Shown one piece after another: positions 49,076-58,929 of a stretch of DNA of 64,000 nt. The notes beneath the pieces are model-generated. The model searched no databases and was not told where the DNA came from. It worked only from the letters and a program-made list of their open reading frames with translations. The position numbers were made by a program, and so were the translations under genes. Within the stretch, counting starts at the first letter, position 1; each line of letters opens with the position of its first letter. The DNA lies in the NCBI GenBank assembly GCA_022426155.1, contig JAKMEE010000032.1, positions 62,001-126,000 of the forward strand, in the 5' to 3' direction. This DNA is from Candidatus Poseidonia sp. (lineage in GTDB: Archaea; Thermoplasmatota; Poseidoniia; Poseidoniales; Poseidoniaceae).

Positions 49076-49271
49076 GTAATTCCACATCTCTCTTCCTTTC
49101 GAGCAAGGATCTCGCCCGAAATATTACCGCTCTCTGTCGTTTTCAGCCGAAAAAACCGTCAAAATTCGGCGAAAAGTTTGATATTATTGGGGGCAAATGA
49201 TACTTTAAAGCCCACAAATGAGGCGCAGTATTATATTTAGGTCGTTCATGGACAGGGTAGGTGTGCCCACT

Positions 49272-52200
49272 ATGTCTAGAGAAATGCGAATGAAAAGTAT
49301 CACCATCGTCACTCTGTTTTTATTGTCGTCGATGATAGGATTAATTCAATTGCCAACAGCATCAGCTGTGAATGAAACTACCAAAGGTACCATTTCGGGT
49401 ATTGAGACCTGGTCTGGCACCATGAATCTGGCAGGTGACGTTGAAGTAGCGGAAGGAGCCCTGCTGATTGTCAATGCAGGGACAACCATCAACATCCCTT
49501 TCGGTAATTTCATTGATGTCAAGGGCGCTATCTGTGTCGGTGATAGTGCCTGTGGTGCAAGCGCTGGTTCATCATCGAGTAAGGCTCGGTTTGTGTGGAG
49601 TGTGCCGTCAGATTATACACCCACGGGCCGTTGTTACAGCAATTCTTCGACTTTACTCAACAACGGTGATACAGCCTGTGGGTCGGGCATGGTCATTCGC
49701 AGTACGATTGATCAATCCATTACATCTCTCAATTATGCCCACTTCGAAAACACATACGGATACCCCATCTATGTGGCAACCTTGCAACAGGTCCAATACG
49801 GAGCGCTTGTGTTTGATGGTTCATCCACCAATGCCAAGGGACTTTCGTTCACTGATATCAATACTTCAAACATCTTAGCGATTGATTTTGCATCTCCAAT
49901 CATTTCTGAATCCGAATTCACTCTCGGTATTGATGGGCGAGGGTACGATGCTGCAGCCGTTCGGGCCTACAGTGCCGGGGCTGGTATTCTATCGACCTTT
50001 ACCGTGAAAGATTCAGAATTCACTGGTGCCGATGCCGATTGTGGCACACAAGGCGGTGGCCGTGCAGTCGTTTACATTGAAGACAGTTACATCGACATGG
50101 ACAACATTGACATTTCTCAAAATTCCTATGGAATCCTGCTGAAAAGTAGTTCTGGTTCACTCACGAATTCTGAAATTGATGTTAAGTGCAACGCAATCGA
50201 CACCAATTCACTCAAGACGACTGGCAGCATTGAACACGTTCTCACTGTCTCTAACAACCTCATTACCACTGCAGAAGGGGCTGGCCTCACTGCGTACGAC
50301 GGAGCAAATGTCTATGCAGATGGCAACACACTTTCCGGTGCTACAGAAGGGTCCGGTGTTGGTATTCGTTCATCAACGGTTGAATTACATCGCAATACCA
50401 TTGGACCGATTGGTGGTTGGAACGGAATCTGGATTTACGGTACATCAGATGTTGTTGCAGAAAACAACACCATTCAGGACACTGGCAAAGAACCGGTCCT
50501 GATTGGAGAGTACCACTTCCAAGACCAAGGATGGCAAGTACCTGCTCCAACAGCTGCTCGAATCTATCTGGCAAACAACAACATTTCAGGCAATACAGGT
50601 ACCTGCAATTCTCAGATGTATGGCGGTGATTTCCCATGTCCCGCAGTTCACGTCTTCATGTCCTCTGCTACAATTTTGGACAACACCATCTCTGGAAACG
50701 GTGGAGACATCATTAGAGCCAAGGGTTCGCTTGTCAATGTCCAACGGAACACAGCGGATTCCAACTTTGGATACGCAGGAAACATTTCCATGTATGACGA
50801 TAATTACGGGAACAAATACGGATCCATCGCTTACTTCTCGGGAAATACTTGGACCGGTGTCTCACAAGTTTACAACGTAACAGAATCCCGTCTCACCGTT
50901 CAATCAGAACAGATTCCATCACCTGGCAATGGTGAACTTTACCCTGTCAGTATCAGTTGGGAAGGTGCAGAATGCCCTTACGTTCAAGATGAATGCTTGC
51001 AAATTCCAGACACTGTTGTTCTTCCTCCAGCACAAATGCCATTGGCTTTAGAGTTGGTCGACAACGCCACAGTGTTCTCCTATGCTGACCTACAAAACTT
51101 TGATTCAAGCATGATTCACGTGCAAAACCAAAACACTGCTTGGGGCTCTCAAGTTCGTGAAGGTGAACTCGTCCGATACCAAGTGAAAGCAAAGAACAGC
51201 AACGTTGCTGGAGCGACAGTCATCATCAGGGATGCCACTGGTTTGCCATTGTATGAATTGACCACCGATGCCTTTGGATTCACTCAGCAAGTTTCCCTGC
51301 CCTCTGACTTCTTGCTCGATCGCAACTGGAATCACCAAGTTGGTGACAAGAATGCTGCAATTCCTGGCTCTGGAGTTCCACCCGTCCTGGTTGACGAAGA
51401 TTCCTGCGCAGATGGAATTGACAACGACGGAGACACCATGGTTGATGGTGATGATTCTGATTGTCTTAACGGCCGTGAAATGCCTTTCTATACCGTTGAG
51501 GCCTTCAAATTCGGCATGGGTGCGAAGGATTTCTCCTTTGTGCTTTCAGGTCCAATCGATGAAGTCATCAATCTTGAAAACCTCCGTCCGAGCGTGAGTG
51601 TCAATCAGCAAGATGGGGTCTCGTTTGCAACCACAGTGTCCATCAATGGGCAAGCCTGGGACGGCGTCAAGTGGCCCTATGCCAACGACATTACTGCCTA
51701 CAACAAGCAATTCGGGACCATTCAAGATGTTGAAATTCAACCTCCCGGTTCCAATGATTGGTATTCAGCATCGGACACCTCCGGCTCAAATGGAGATGTG
51801 ACCATGGAAAACCACCCATTCAAGGATTGGGCATTTGATTGGGACATGTCTGCTCACCCAGCCGGTGAAGGTGATGTTACGTTCCGCATTCGCTCCTATG
51901 ACGGATTAGATTACTCACCCGTTGAGGTTCGACAATACAAACTCAATTTAGTTCCACCAACCACCTATGTTGACATCCCTAACACAGGAACCACACACAC
52001 CACTGGTAAGGTGATGTTCCAAGGGTCTGCGACCGATCCGTATTCAGGAACTTATGGTAGCGATATTCAAGCAATATGGTTCCATGTTTCCGGTGATACA
52101 AACGGCGATGAAGTCTTTGATGATTATGTCTCTCACTTCTACACAGAAGGTTCCACCACTTGGTCCTACCAGTGGGATTTCTCAGAACTACCATCCGGTG

Positions 52201-53666
52201 AGTACCATTTCGAAATCTGGGCAGCAGACAGCGATTTCTGCAAGGATGATCGAGGAATTTGTGTGGCCGAAGAACGAACGTTGACTATTGTCAACGAAAA
52301 CACACCACCTCAACTGCAAGTGAGTTGGATTGGCTCTCCAGACATGATGGAAGGTGGTACGGATATGGCTACTATTCGCGCATCTGAAGACACAGTTATC
52401 ATGGGGTATGCCAACGATATCGGTGGTCAAGTTACTCGTGTTGAAATCGACATCTTTGACCTTGCTAGTGGATCTGCTTTACCAATGAACAACGGACCTT
52501 TGCCGGTGACGTCTTTCAACCCTGACAAGACTTGGAGTGCTATTTGGGATACATCTGACCTCGTTCATGACCAACAATACGATGTTGCAGTTCGCGCCTA
52601 TGACGGAGAAGATTACTCGCAAACTATCGAATACCGGGTGATTATCAACAATCCACTCAATGCTGACAACATCAATCCTTTGTTCAACGATACTGGATGG
52701 GTTGGTACTATCACCATCTTCTGTGATGCACAATCTTCCTCCATCAACCGATGTGGCGATGGAGCAATGGTTGATTTGACCGCTTTCTTCTATGACCCCG
52801 ATGGCATCGGAACACCTGCGGAATCTCTTGTCTTTGACATCTGGGATGATGAAACAACTCTCCAAGATGACGCCTATTCTCAATACATCCGTATCACTGC
52901 TGATGGAAAGGCAATCTACAACCCGATGGATGCGCGAGCCGCCAGTACCAGTGAAATTTCAGAGTGGTCCCTTGATGGAGTCATGTTTGAAGCTCGAGAT
53001 ATTCACGAATCGAAGGTTTACTCCCTCAAGGTCAATTTCCTTGTTCGAGCGGTTTCATTCACTGCTGAGCGTATCAACTCTGGAGTTGTAACGGTCGATA
53101 ATCCAGCGTCATTCCAGGGTGAAGGATTGCCCGGAAGTTTGGTGAATGCACGCTTCGCAAATGGAGATGCTAAGATCAACTCCACACGTGTCCTTTCAGA
53201 TGGAACGTGGACCATGGACCTCACCAGCAGTCAGTTGGATGAAATTGGTGAGTTTGGAATCATCTTTGAAATGGATGGTCAAGTATTCGAGTTCATTGGA
53301 GAAAATGGACAACCGAATGGCAAAGATGGTGTCTTCAGTGTAACCGTTTCTTCGGGAGATGAAAAGGATTCATCAATGCTCACAATCATACTCGTTGTTG
53401 CTGGCTTGATTGCAGTTCTTGCAGTCGGGGCCTTCTTCTTCGTAGAGTTCGAAGAATTTGATGATGAAGAAGGGGATTTTGATGTAGAGAATCAGCCAGA
53501 AGAAGATCCCTATGCATGGGCAAAGGCAAAGCAAACGCCTGCAATTCCTCAACAGGAAGCAGCAGTACCGGATGCAGCAGCTCCTGCGGCAACACATCCA
53601 GGCTGGTTGTGGGATGAAGCTACCAACCAGTGGGTCCCCGATCCAAACTATTCACCTGAACAGTGA
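49272..53666 (+). CDS. Giant surface protein: parallel beta-helix N-terminal region, Ig-like repeats, C-terminal TM and cytoplasmic tail
   Basis: Signal peptide; right-handed beta-helix-like N/D-rich repeats (NNLITTAEGAGLTAYDGANVYADGNTLSG...); TM LTIILVVAGLIAVLAVGAFFFV; tail GWLWDEATNQWVPDPNY. Confidence 0.85.
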   Translation: MSREMRMKSITIVTLFLLSSMIGLIQLPTASAVNETTKGTISGIETWSGTMNLAGDVEVAEGALLIVNAGTTINIPFGNFIDVKGAICVGDSACGASAGSSSSKARFVWSVPSDYTPTGRCYSNSSTLLNNGDTACGSGMVIRSTIDQSITSLNYAHFENTYGYPIYVATLQQVQYGALVFDGSSTNAKGLSFTDINTSNILAIDFASPIISESEFTLGIDGRGYDAAAVRAYSAGAGILSTFTVKDSEFTGADADCGTQGGGRAVVYIEDSYIDMDNIDISQNSYGILLKSSSGSLTNSEIDVKCNAIDTNSLKTTGSIEHVLTVSNNLITTAEGAGLTAYDGANVYADGNTLSGATEGSGVGIRSSTVELHRNTIGPIGGWNGIWIYGTSDVVAENNTIQDTGKEPVLIGEYHFQDQGWQVPAPTAARIYLANNNISGNTGTCNSQMYGGDFPCPAVHVFMSSATILDNTISGNGGDIIRAKGSLVNVQRNTADSNFGYAGNISMYDDNYGNKYGSIAYFSGNTWTGVSQVYNVTESRLTVQSEQIPSPGNGELYPVSISWEGAECPYVQDECLQIPDTVVLPPAQMPLALELVDNATVFSYADLQNFDSSMIHVQNQNTAWGSQVREGELVRYQVKAKNSNVAGATVIIRDATGLPLYELTTDAFGFTQQVSLPSDFLLDRNWNHQVGDKNAAIPGSGVPPVLVDEDSCADGIDNDGDTMVDGDDSDCLNGREMPFYTVEAFKFGMGAKDFSFVLSGPIDEVINLENLRPSVSVNQQDGVSFATTVSINGQAWDGVKWPYANDITAYNKQFGTIQDVEIQPPGSNDWYSASDTSGSNGDVTMENHPFKDWAFDWDMSAHPAGEGDVTFRIRSYDGLDYSPVEVRQYKLNLVPPTTYVDIPNTGTTHTTGKVMFQGSATDPYSGTYGSDIQAIWFHVSGDTNGDEVFDDYVSHFYTEGSTTWSYQWDFSELPSGEYHFEIWAADSDFCKDDRGICVAEERTLTIVNENTPPQLQVSWIGSPDMMEGGTDMATIRASEDTVIMGYANDIGGQVTRVEIDIFDLASGSALPMNNGPLPVTSFNPDKTWSAIWDTSDLVHDQQYDVAVRAYDGEDYSQTIEYRVIINNPLNADNINPLFNDTGWVGTITIFCDAQSSSINRCGDGAMVDLTAFFYDPDGIGTPAESLVFDIWDDETTLQDDAYSQYIRITADGKAIYNPMDARAASTSEISEWSLDGVMFEARDIHESKVYSLKVNFLVRAVSFTAERINSGVVTVDNPASFQGEGLPGSLVNARFANGDAKINSTRVLSDGTWTMDLTSSQLDEIGEFGIIFEMDGQVFEFIGENGQPNGKDGVFSVTVSSGDEKDSSMLTIILVVAGLIAVLAVGAFFFVEFEEFDDEEGDFDVENQPEEDPYAWAKAKQTPAIPQQEAAVPDAAAPAATHPGWLWDEATNQWVPDPNYSPEQ

Positions 53667-53692
53667 ACCATTCATTCGAAGGTTGTGTTCAG

Positions 53693-56218
53693 ATGGTGAT
53701 GTTGCCAAAACCCGGGGTTCAGGAACGAATTCTTTTGCATCTATTGGACTATTCCGATTTCAAAAACAGCATCGAAGTCCCCTTTGCACTTTCTCAGATG
53801 GGAATTGCAAATGCAGTTGCAATCGCTCGTTCAAACGTGCCTCGGGCCATTGCTGGATTGAAGGATCAAGGTGTATTGATTGAGCGTCAAGCCCACGTCA
53901 AAGGTGTGTCTCGAAAAAGGAAAGCATACTTTTTGACAGACTCTGGTGTTGTCATGGCGAATGAGACATGGGAACGTCTCTCGGACTATCCCATTGAGTG
54001 TATCTTGCAGGAGCAAGAGATGATATCGACTACATTGGGTTCCATCAAATCAGTCCTTCCTTTCTCAATGCGACCGGTCGATGTGATTCGTTACATGGAT
54101 GACCAAGGTATACTTGATGCGAGGTCGTTATCAGAGGATTTGATTGAGCGCGATTTATCAAAGCATGTTGAGAAGCAATTGGTGACTGCACTTGCTGATT
54201 TGCCGAGGTTACGTCACTTCTATGGGCGGGCCACTGAACTGGATAACATGGTGAATTTGATTGAAGCACGTGCCACGACCTTACTGATTCCTGGGATTGC
54301 AGGAATTGGGAAAACAACCGTTGCATCAAAGTTGGTTGAACGCTTCATGCACCGGAGGAATATGCTGTATCACCGCTGTCAAGATTGGGAAAGTTCACGT
54401 TCCTTTTTCGAATCCATTGCAGATTGGTTGTCGAGCATGGGTAATTCAGAATTTGCATCGTATCTTGCGGCAACTCCGATTCCTCAACCTGCCGATGCCG
54501 CCCGTTTATTGGTTGAAGGGCTCACAGGTTCACCTGCTCTGATCATCATCGATGATTTCCACAAAGTTTCAGATTTGGTACTCCATCAAACCTTTCAAGC
54601 CATGTCGATTGCTCTTCTGGGTAGCGATGAGAAAATTGGATTGGTCATCTTTTCACGATCATTTAAGCCAGTGGTTCCCACGAAGGATGCTGAAGGAAGA
54701 ATTGCCAGTCTTGTCTTACCTCTAGACGGGCTCGACCCCGACGCAGGAAGGAAATTGCTGACAAGTTTTGACGACATGGCAGATGAACAATGGCTCCACA
54801 TCCATGGTTTGTCACGAGGACATCCCCTCGTTTTGGAACTCATTAATCGAGGTGCTTCTGCTGGTGCATTCCACGAGACGTTGGAACATTATGTGTCAGT
54901 AGAGATTTTCTCCAAACTTGGGGCTGAAGAAAAGCGTGTACTTTCGGCTCTTTCCATCTATCGAGAACCTGTTTTACTCGAGGCATTAGCTCAGCAACAA
55001 CTCGACACAAATGCACTTGATGCGTTGGTTGAGTCAGGGCTCGCCCGACAGGCGGATTCAGAAACTTACGACGTTCACGATTTGATTCGAGAATTTCTCT
55101 TGCGCAGCCTTACTCCAGCACTCAAGGAAGAATTTCACGGCAAATGTTTAGAATGGTATGAAAAACAGCCACAGAACAACGAAATCAAAATCGAATACAT
55201 CTACCATGCCATCCAGTCAAAGCAGTATGAAACAGCTTCAGATATCATTGTCAGTGATGGCAGGGGGCTTGTTTCGCAAGGCCATCTTGAACTGCTTGGC
55301 TTGATTGAACAAATTGATCATGAAGAACTTCAACCAGAAGTTCACTTATCTCTCAATCAATTGATGGGTGATATTTTGGCTTTGATGGGGCGTCTTGATG
55401 ATGCAGAAGCGATGTTACACCAAGCATTCGATGATGCAACAAAGCAATCGTCTCTCCTGCTACAAGCAGAAATCCTTTCCTCACTTGCAGATGTCAGTAG
55501 GAAGCAAGGTAACAGCGACGTTGCTTTGAGTCGTCACCGAGATGCACTCAAACGCTATATTGAACTGGGGAATGCTAAATGGGCTGCTCGAACCTACAAT
55601 AATATTGGATATTTGCTTCGTAGAAAAAACGAACGAAACAAAGCCCTTGAGGCCTACCGTGAAGTTGAAGTCATCTTGAGTGAGTCTGGGGATGATGAAC
55701 TCCTCAATAGTCAAATCACCTTGGCACGTGCCTTGATTGATTTAGGTGAAGTTGAACGGGCGAGAAATCATGCTATGGATGCACATGAGCGAACCTCGGA
55801 TCTCGATGATAAGGCGCTCCATGCACGAGCCCAGGCGGTTTTAGGACGATACCACTCAAAGGTCGATCAGTCAGAATTGGCAATGTTTCACTATACCGCT
55901 GCTTTGGAAGCACTCAATGAGGCCGGTGACCTTCAAGCATTGGTTGAAATCACCATTCTCTTGGGTGAGGTTCTTCAGGACGCAGGTCGTAATGAAGAAG
56001 CGTTAGAGCATTACCGTGAAGCTTTGGTAGTTGCAGAAGCCAATGATTTACGAATGCAAATTGGAGATTTATTGACTCGATTAGGGGGTGTTGTCCCAGA
56101 CCATCAGAGAAGGATGGAATATCTCCAACGCGCTCTTTCGGTGTATCGTGAACTCGGAGCAAAAACACGTATGCGCAATGTTCAGGCGATGGTGCATCGG
56201 GCAGTTATGGGCCGTTGA
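53693..56218 (+). CDS. Winged-HTH + STAND/AAA ATPase + TPR regulator (MalT/AfsR-like architecture)
   Basis: N-terminal wHTH-like region (NVPRAIAGLKDQGVLIERQAHVKG...RKAYFLTDSG), Walker A GIAGIGKTT, Walker B ALIIIDDF, C-terminal TPR-like repeats. Confidence 0.85.
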   Translation: MVMLPKPGVQERILLHLLDYSDFKNSIEVPFALSQMGIANAVAIARSNVPRAIAGLKDQGVLIERQAHVKGVSRKRKAYFLTDSGVVMANETWERLSDYPIECILQEQEMISTTLGSIKSVLPFSMRPVDVIRYMDDQGILDARSLSEDLIERDLSKHVEKQLVTALADLPRLRHFYGRATELDNMVNLIEARATTLLIPGIAGIGKTTVASKLVERFMHRRNMLYHRCQDWESSRSFFESIADWLSSMGNSEFASYLAATPIPQPADAARLLVEGLTGSPALIIIDDFHKVSDLVLHQTFQAMSIALLGSDEKIGLVIFSRSFKPVVPTKDAEGRIASLVLPLDGLDPDAGRKLLTSFDDMADEQWLHIHGLSRGHPLVLELINRGASAGAFHETLEHYVSVEIFSKLGAEEKRVLSALSIYREPVLLEALAQQQLDTNALDALVESGLARQADSETYDVHDLIREFLLRSLTPALKEEFHGKCLEWYEKQPQNNEIKIEYIYHAIQSKQYETASDIIVSDGRGLVSQGHLELLGLIEQIDHEELQPEVHLSLNQLMGDILALMGRLDDAEAMLHQAFDDATKQSSLLLQAEILSSLADVSRKQGNSDVALSRHRDALKRYIELGNAKWAARTYNNIGYLLRRKNERNKALEAYREVEVILSESGDDELLNSQITLARALIDLGEVERARNHAMDAHERTSDLDDKALHARAQAVLGRYHSKVDQSELAMFHYTAALEALNEAGDLQALVEITILLGEVLQDAGRNEEALEHYREALVVAEANDLRMQIGDLLTRLGGVVPDHQRRMEYLQRALSVYRELGAKTRMRNVQAMVHRAVMGR

Positions 56219-56695
56219 TTATTGAACAGCTTGTGGCCGGTCGAGGGTGATAAAAGTCACACCGTTGTCATGCACAACCCAAATTCGATCAATTCCAGCC
56301 AGAGGTATAATTCCACTATGGCTTCCTGACCCCGTGCCAGAAAGACTCACATCTGTGTCCAAAGGCCCCCCTTCGTCTACCAGGATGAGGGCAGTATCAG
56401 TCAATTGCAATGTAAACAATGATTCATCGGCTTCAGAGGGCCGCCACGAGATTGATTCTGCATAACTCACATTGCCAAGACGGCTCGCTTCATCAGCACG
56501 CTCAACAGCAGCAGCAACGTCATTCATGTTTGCCTCAATGGCTTCTTGATTCCATCTTAGTCGGGTATTTGTTTCAATGTCCCACGCCCATACACTGAAC
56601 ATCGACATTAACAAGACACCGAGCAAGAAGGTGAAAATGTAGCCTAATTCGGTTGCTGCAGCACCTTCGTCTCGGCCAAGCGTATTGTCCCTCAT
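56219..56695 (-). CDS. Type IV pilin-like protein
   Basis: N-terminal charged segment then hydrophobic helix: GRDEGAAATELGYIFTFLLGVLLMSMFSVW. Confidence 0.65.
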   Translation of the reverse strand: MRDNTLGRDEGAAATELGYIFTFLLGVLLMSMFSVWAWDIETNTRLRWNQEAIEANMNDVAAAVERADEASRLGNVSYAESISWRPSEADESLFTLQLTDTALILVDEGGPLDTDVSLSGTGSGSHSGIIPLAGIDRIWVVHDNGVTFITLDRPQAVQ

Positions 56696-58929
56696 GTCAT
56701 GGCCTCCCGGACAGTCACATCAAGCGATGATAGTTGTAGAGTGAATTGTATCACTTCTCCATTGGTATGCCATACGGCTTCGGATGTACCATAACTTGGA
56801 TCGGGAACCCATCCGACATAATCCGTAAGCAGGTCGAGTCTTCCGGGATAGATGGTCCAATCTTCACTTGATTCAAGACCGACACCTGCGCTGTCAGCGA
56901 TAGCCGTCCCGTAGGGGTTTGACCAACCCCGGCGTACCTCGTAAGCAGGTGTGGAGGCGAGTGACATTCGACTCACGAGTTCGATGTCAAAAGTGAGCTC
57001 ACCAGCACCTGAGACACTATCTGCTGTAGGGTGAAGTGAAGGGACAGTTGCTGCGAAGCGAGGCCCAGGACCCCCTCTGTCTGATGGTGGAACTACGACG
57101 TATGGGTTGAATTCAGGATGATTTGTCACTACAGCACCGCCAGAAAAAGCCACTTCCATGCCTTGGATGGATGATTGGAATTGATAACTCAAACGGGATA
57201 GGTGGAAGGCCCAAGCAGTACCGATGGTAGCATGCGATGAGGTCCCATCATCTCCAATGACTTCAATGGCTACACTGGATGGATGTCGTCCATCAATCCA
57301 TGCTTGTTGGATGTCAACTTCACCTCGTCCACCCATTCGCTCCCATGGCAGATCGGTCGTAATCCAACCACTGGCCTGTGTGTTGACGGATGTACAACGC
57401 TGCATACCATCGTGTCCTGCTTGATGGAGTCCATCATCTCCTGTTTGCTTGAAGACGCGTAGTGGATGGTCTTTTTCGACAACGATGCTAGCATTTCCTT
57501 GATTCATGCTAAGCGTGATGTCATTGTTTTGATTTAGGAACACTCCTGATTGATTGACTGATCCGCTTGCATTCCACGTGCTTGTGTAACCAGCAAGTGA
57601 AAGTGTCAGCGATTCATTTGCAGATAGGTTCGCATCATTTTGATAGATGAATGAAGCACCAGAGAGGCCACCAGTATCGGTGGCAGCGAGATACATTCCT
57701 CCAATGACCTCGTCGCTAATATTGGTTAATCCATCGGCACTCCACGTCACCATCAAATCGCCATCTGCGTCAATGGTAGGTGCCCCTGCAAACTCTGAAG
57801 GCGGCCACGAGACGTCTTCATAACCCCCAGGTGTGACGGAAATCCCTCCACCTCGCCATGTACTGGTGACAATGGTGTCGCTTGGATTAGTAAGTCGTAA
57901 AGTACCTCCCAATGAAGGTGGTAAAAACGCATGGCCAATGAATGAGCCTGTCGAAGCAGGCCAAGCAGTTGTTCCGATACTTTGGTTGTCCGTTGAGACA
58001 TACAGCATTCGACTAGGGGCGCTGGTCGAGAGGTGAATTACACTCTCCGTTGTGAGGTTGAGAGTGTGGGTCCAGGCAACTCCTGTTCGTGATTCAGTGG
58101 ATGGAAGTGCGTAATAGATTTCAGTACTTTCATCAACGGTCAAATGAATTTGATTGGCGACTTGGCTGAGAATTTGGATAGTTGAGTGACCTGATTGAGC
58201 AGGAATCACCCATGCATGTCCTCGTTTGTCACTTGGTTCAAGATCTGTTGGCAGAAGATAAGTGGCGCCGCCTTGGCCAGAAGTTGCCATGACGACCAAT
58301 TCATGACTAGATGAGAGAACAACTTCTCCCAGTTGCGTAAGGTCCAATGTTGCCATGTCATCAACACGAAGTTGGGTGGTGGAGATGGATTCTTCTGATT
58401 CGGTTAGTTCAACCTGCACTGGACCAAGAGGCATGGCAATGCCAGGAGAAACAGAGAATGCGACTTCGTCAAGGTCAGCAGCGAGGGTGTACTCGTAGGT
58501 GCGGGTTGGGCCTTGGCGTAAATCAGTGATGCAGACTGCTTCGATGAATGACTCTGGATGACGGATTTCCATCGTATCGTCAAAGTCGAGTGCCCCTCTC
58601 ACACGTAATGACATGTCTTCTTGCCAAGTTGCCGAATACCACATGCCTCCACGTAAAGGATCCCATGCAAGGTTTCCATCAACGGGAACCAGGGTGGTTT
58701 GCGTCGAATCGCCAGGCATCCCCCGTTCACTCAAAGCAGATGTTTCATGAGCCAGGAGTGTCATTTGAGATGACATGTCATGGCGTTCTACGGAACCTTC
58801 CATTTCTTCAATCACGGGCATCATGGAGATCATCATCAAACCAATGATAGAAAGTACACCTCCAAAGAGAAGAACGGTGGCCACGGCGGCAGAGACTGCT
58901 TCTTCATCACGCTGGAGGTTGGTCTTCAT
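56692..58929 (-). CDS. Large (745 aa) type IV pilin-like secreted protein
   Basis: N-terminus LQRDEEAVSAAVATVLLFGGVLSIIGLMMISMMP; overlaps both neighbours by 4 nt. Confidence 0.7.
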   Translation of the reverse strand: MKTNLQRDEEAVSAAVATVLLFGGVLSIIGLMMISMMPVIEEMEGSVERHDMSSQMTLLAHETSALSERGMPGDSTQTTLVPVDGNLAWDPLRGGMWYSATWQEDMSLRVRGALDFDDTMEIRHPESFIEAVCITDLRQGPTRTYEYTLAADLDEVAFSVSPGIAMPLGPVQVELTESEESISTTQLRVDDMATLDLTQLGEVVLSSSHELVVMATSGQGGATYLLPTDLEPSDKRGHAWVIPAQSGHSTIQILSQVANQIHLTVDESTEIYYALPSTESRTGVAWTHTLNLTTESVIHLSTSAPSRMLYVSTDNQSIGTTAWPASTGSFIGHAFLPPSLGGTLRLTNPSDTIVTSTWRGGGISVTPGGYEDVSWPPSEFAGAPTIDADGDLMVTWSADGLTNISDEVIGGMYLAATDTGGLSGASFIYQNDANLSANESLTLSLAGYTSTWNASGSVNQSGVFLNQNNDITLSMNQGNASIVVEKDHPLRVFKQTGDDGLHQAGHDGMQRCTSVNTQASGWITTDLPWERMGGRGEVDIQQAWIDGRHPSSVAIEVIGDDGTSSHATIGTAWAFHLSRLSYQFQSSIQGMEVAFSGGAVVTNHPEFNPYVVVPPSDRGGPGPRFAATVPSLHPTADSVSGAGELTFDIELVSRMSLASTPAYEVRRGWSNPYGTAIADSAGVGLESSEDWTIYPGRLDLLTDYVGWVPDPSYGTSEAVWHTNGEVIQFTLQLSSLDVTVREAMT

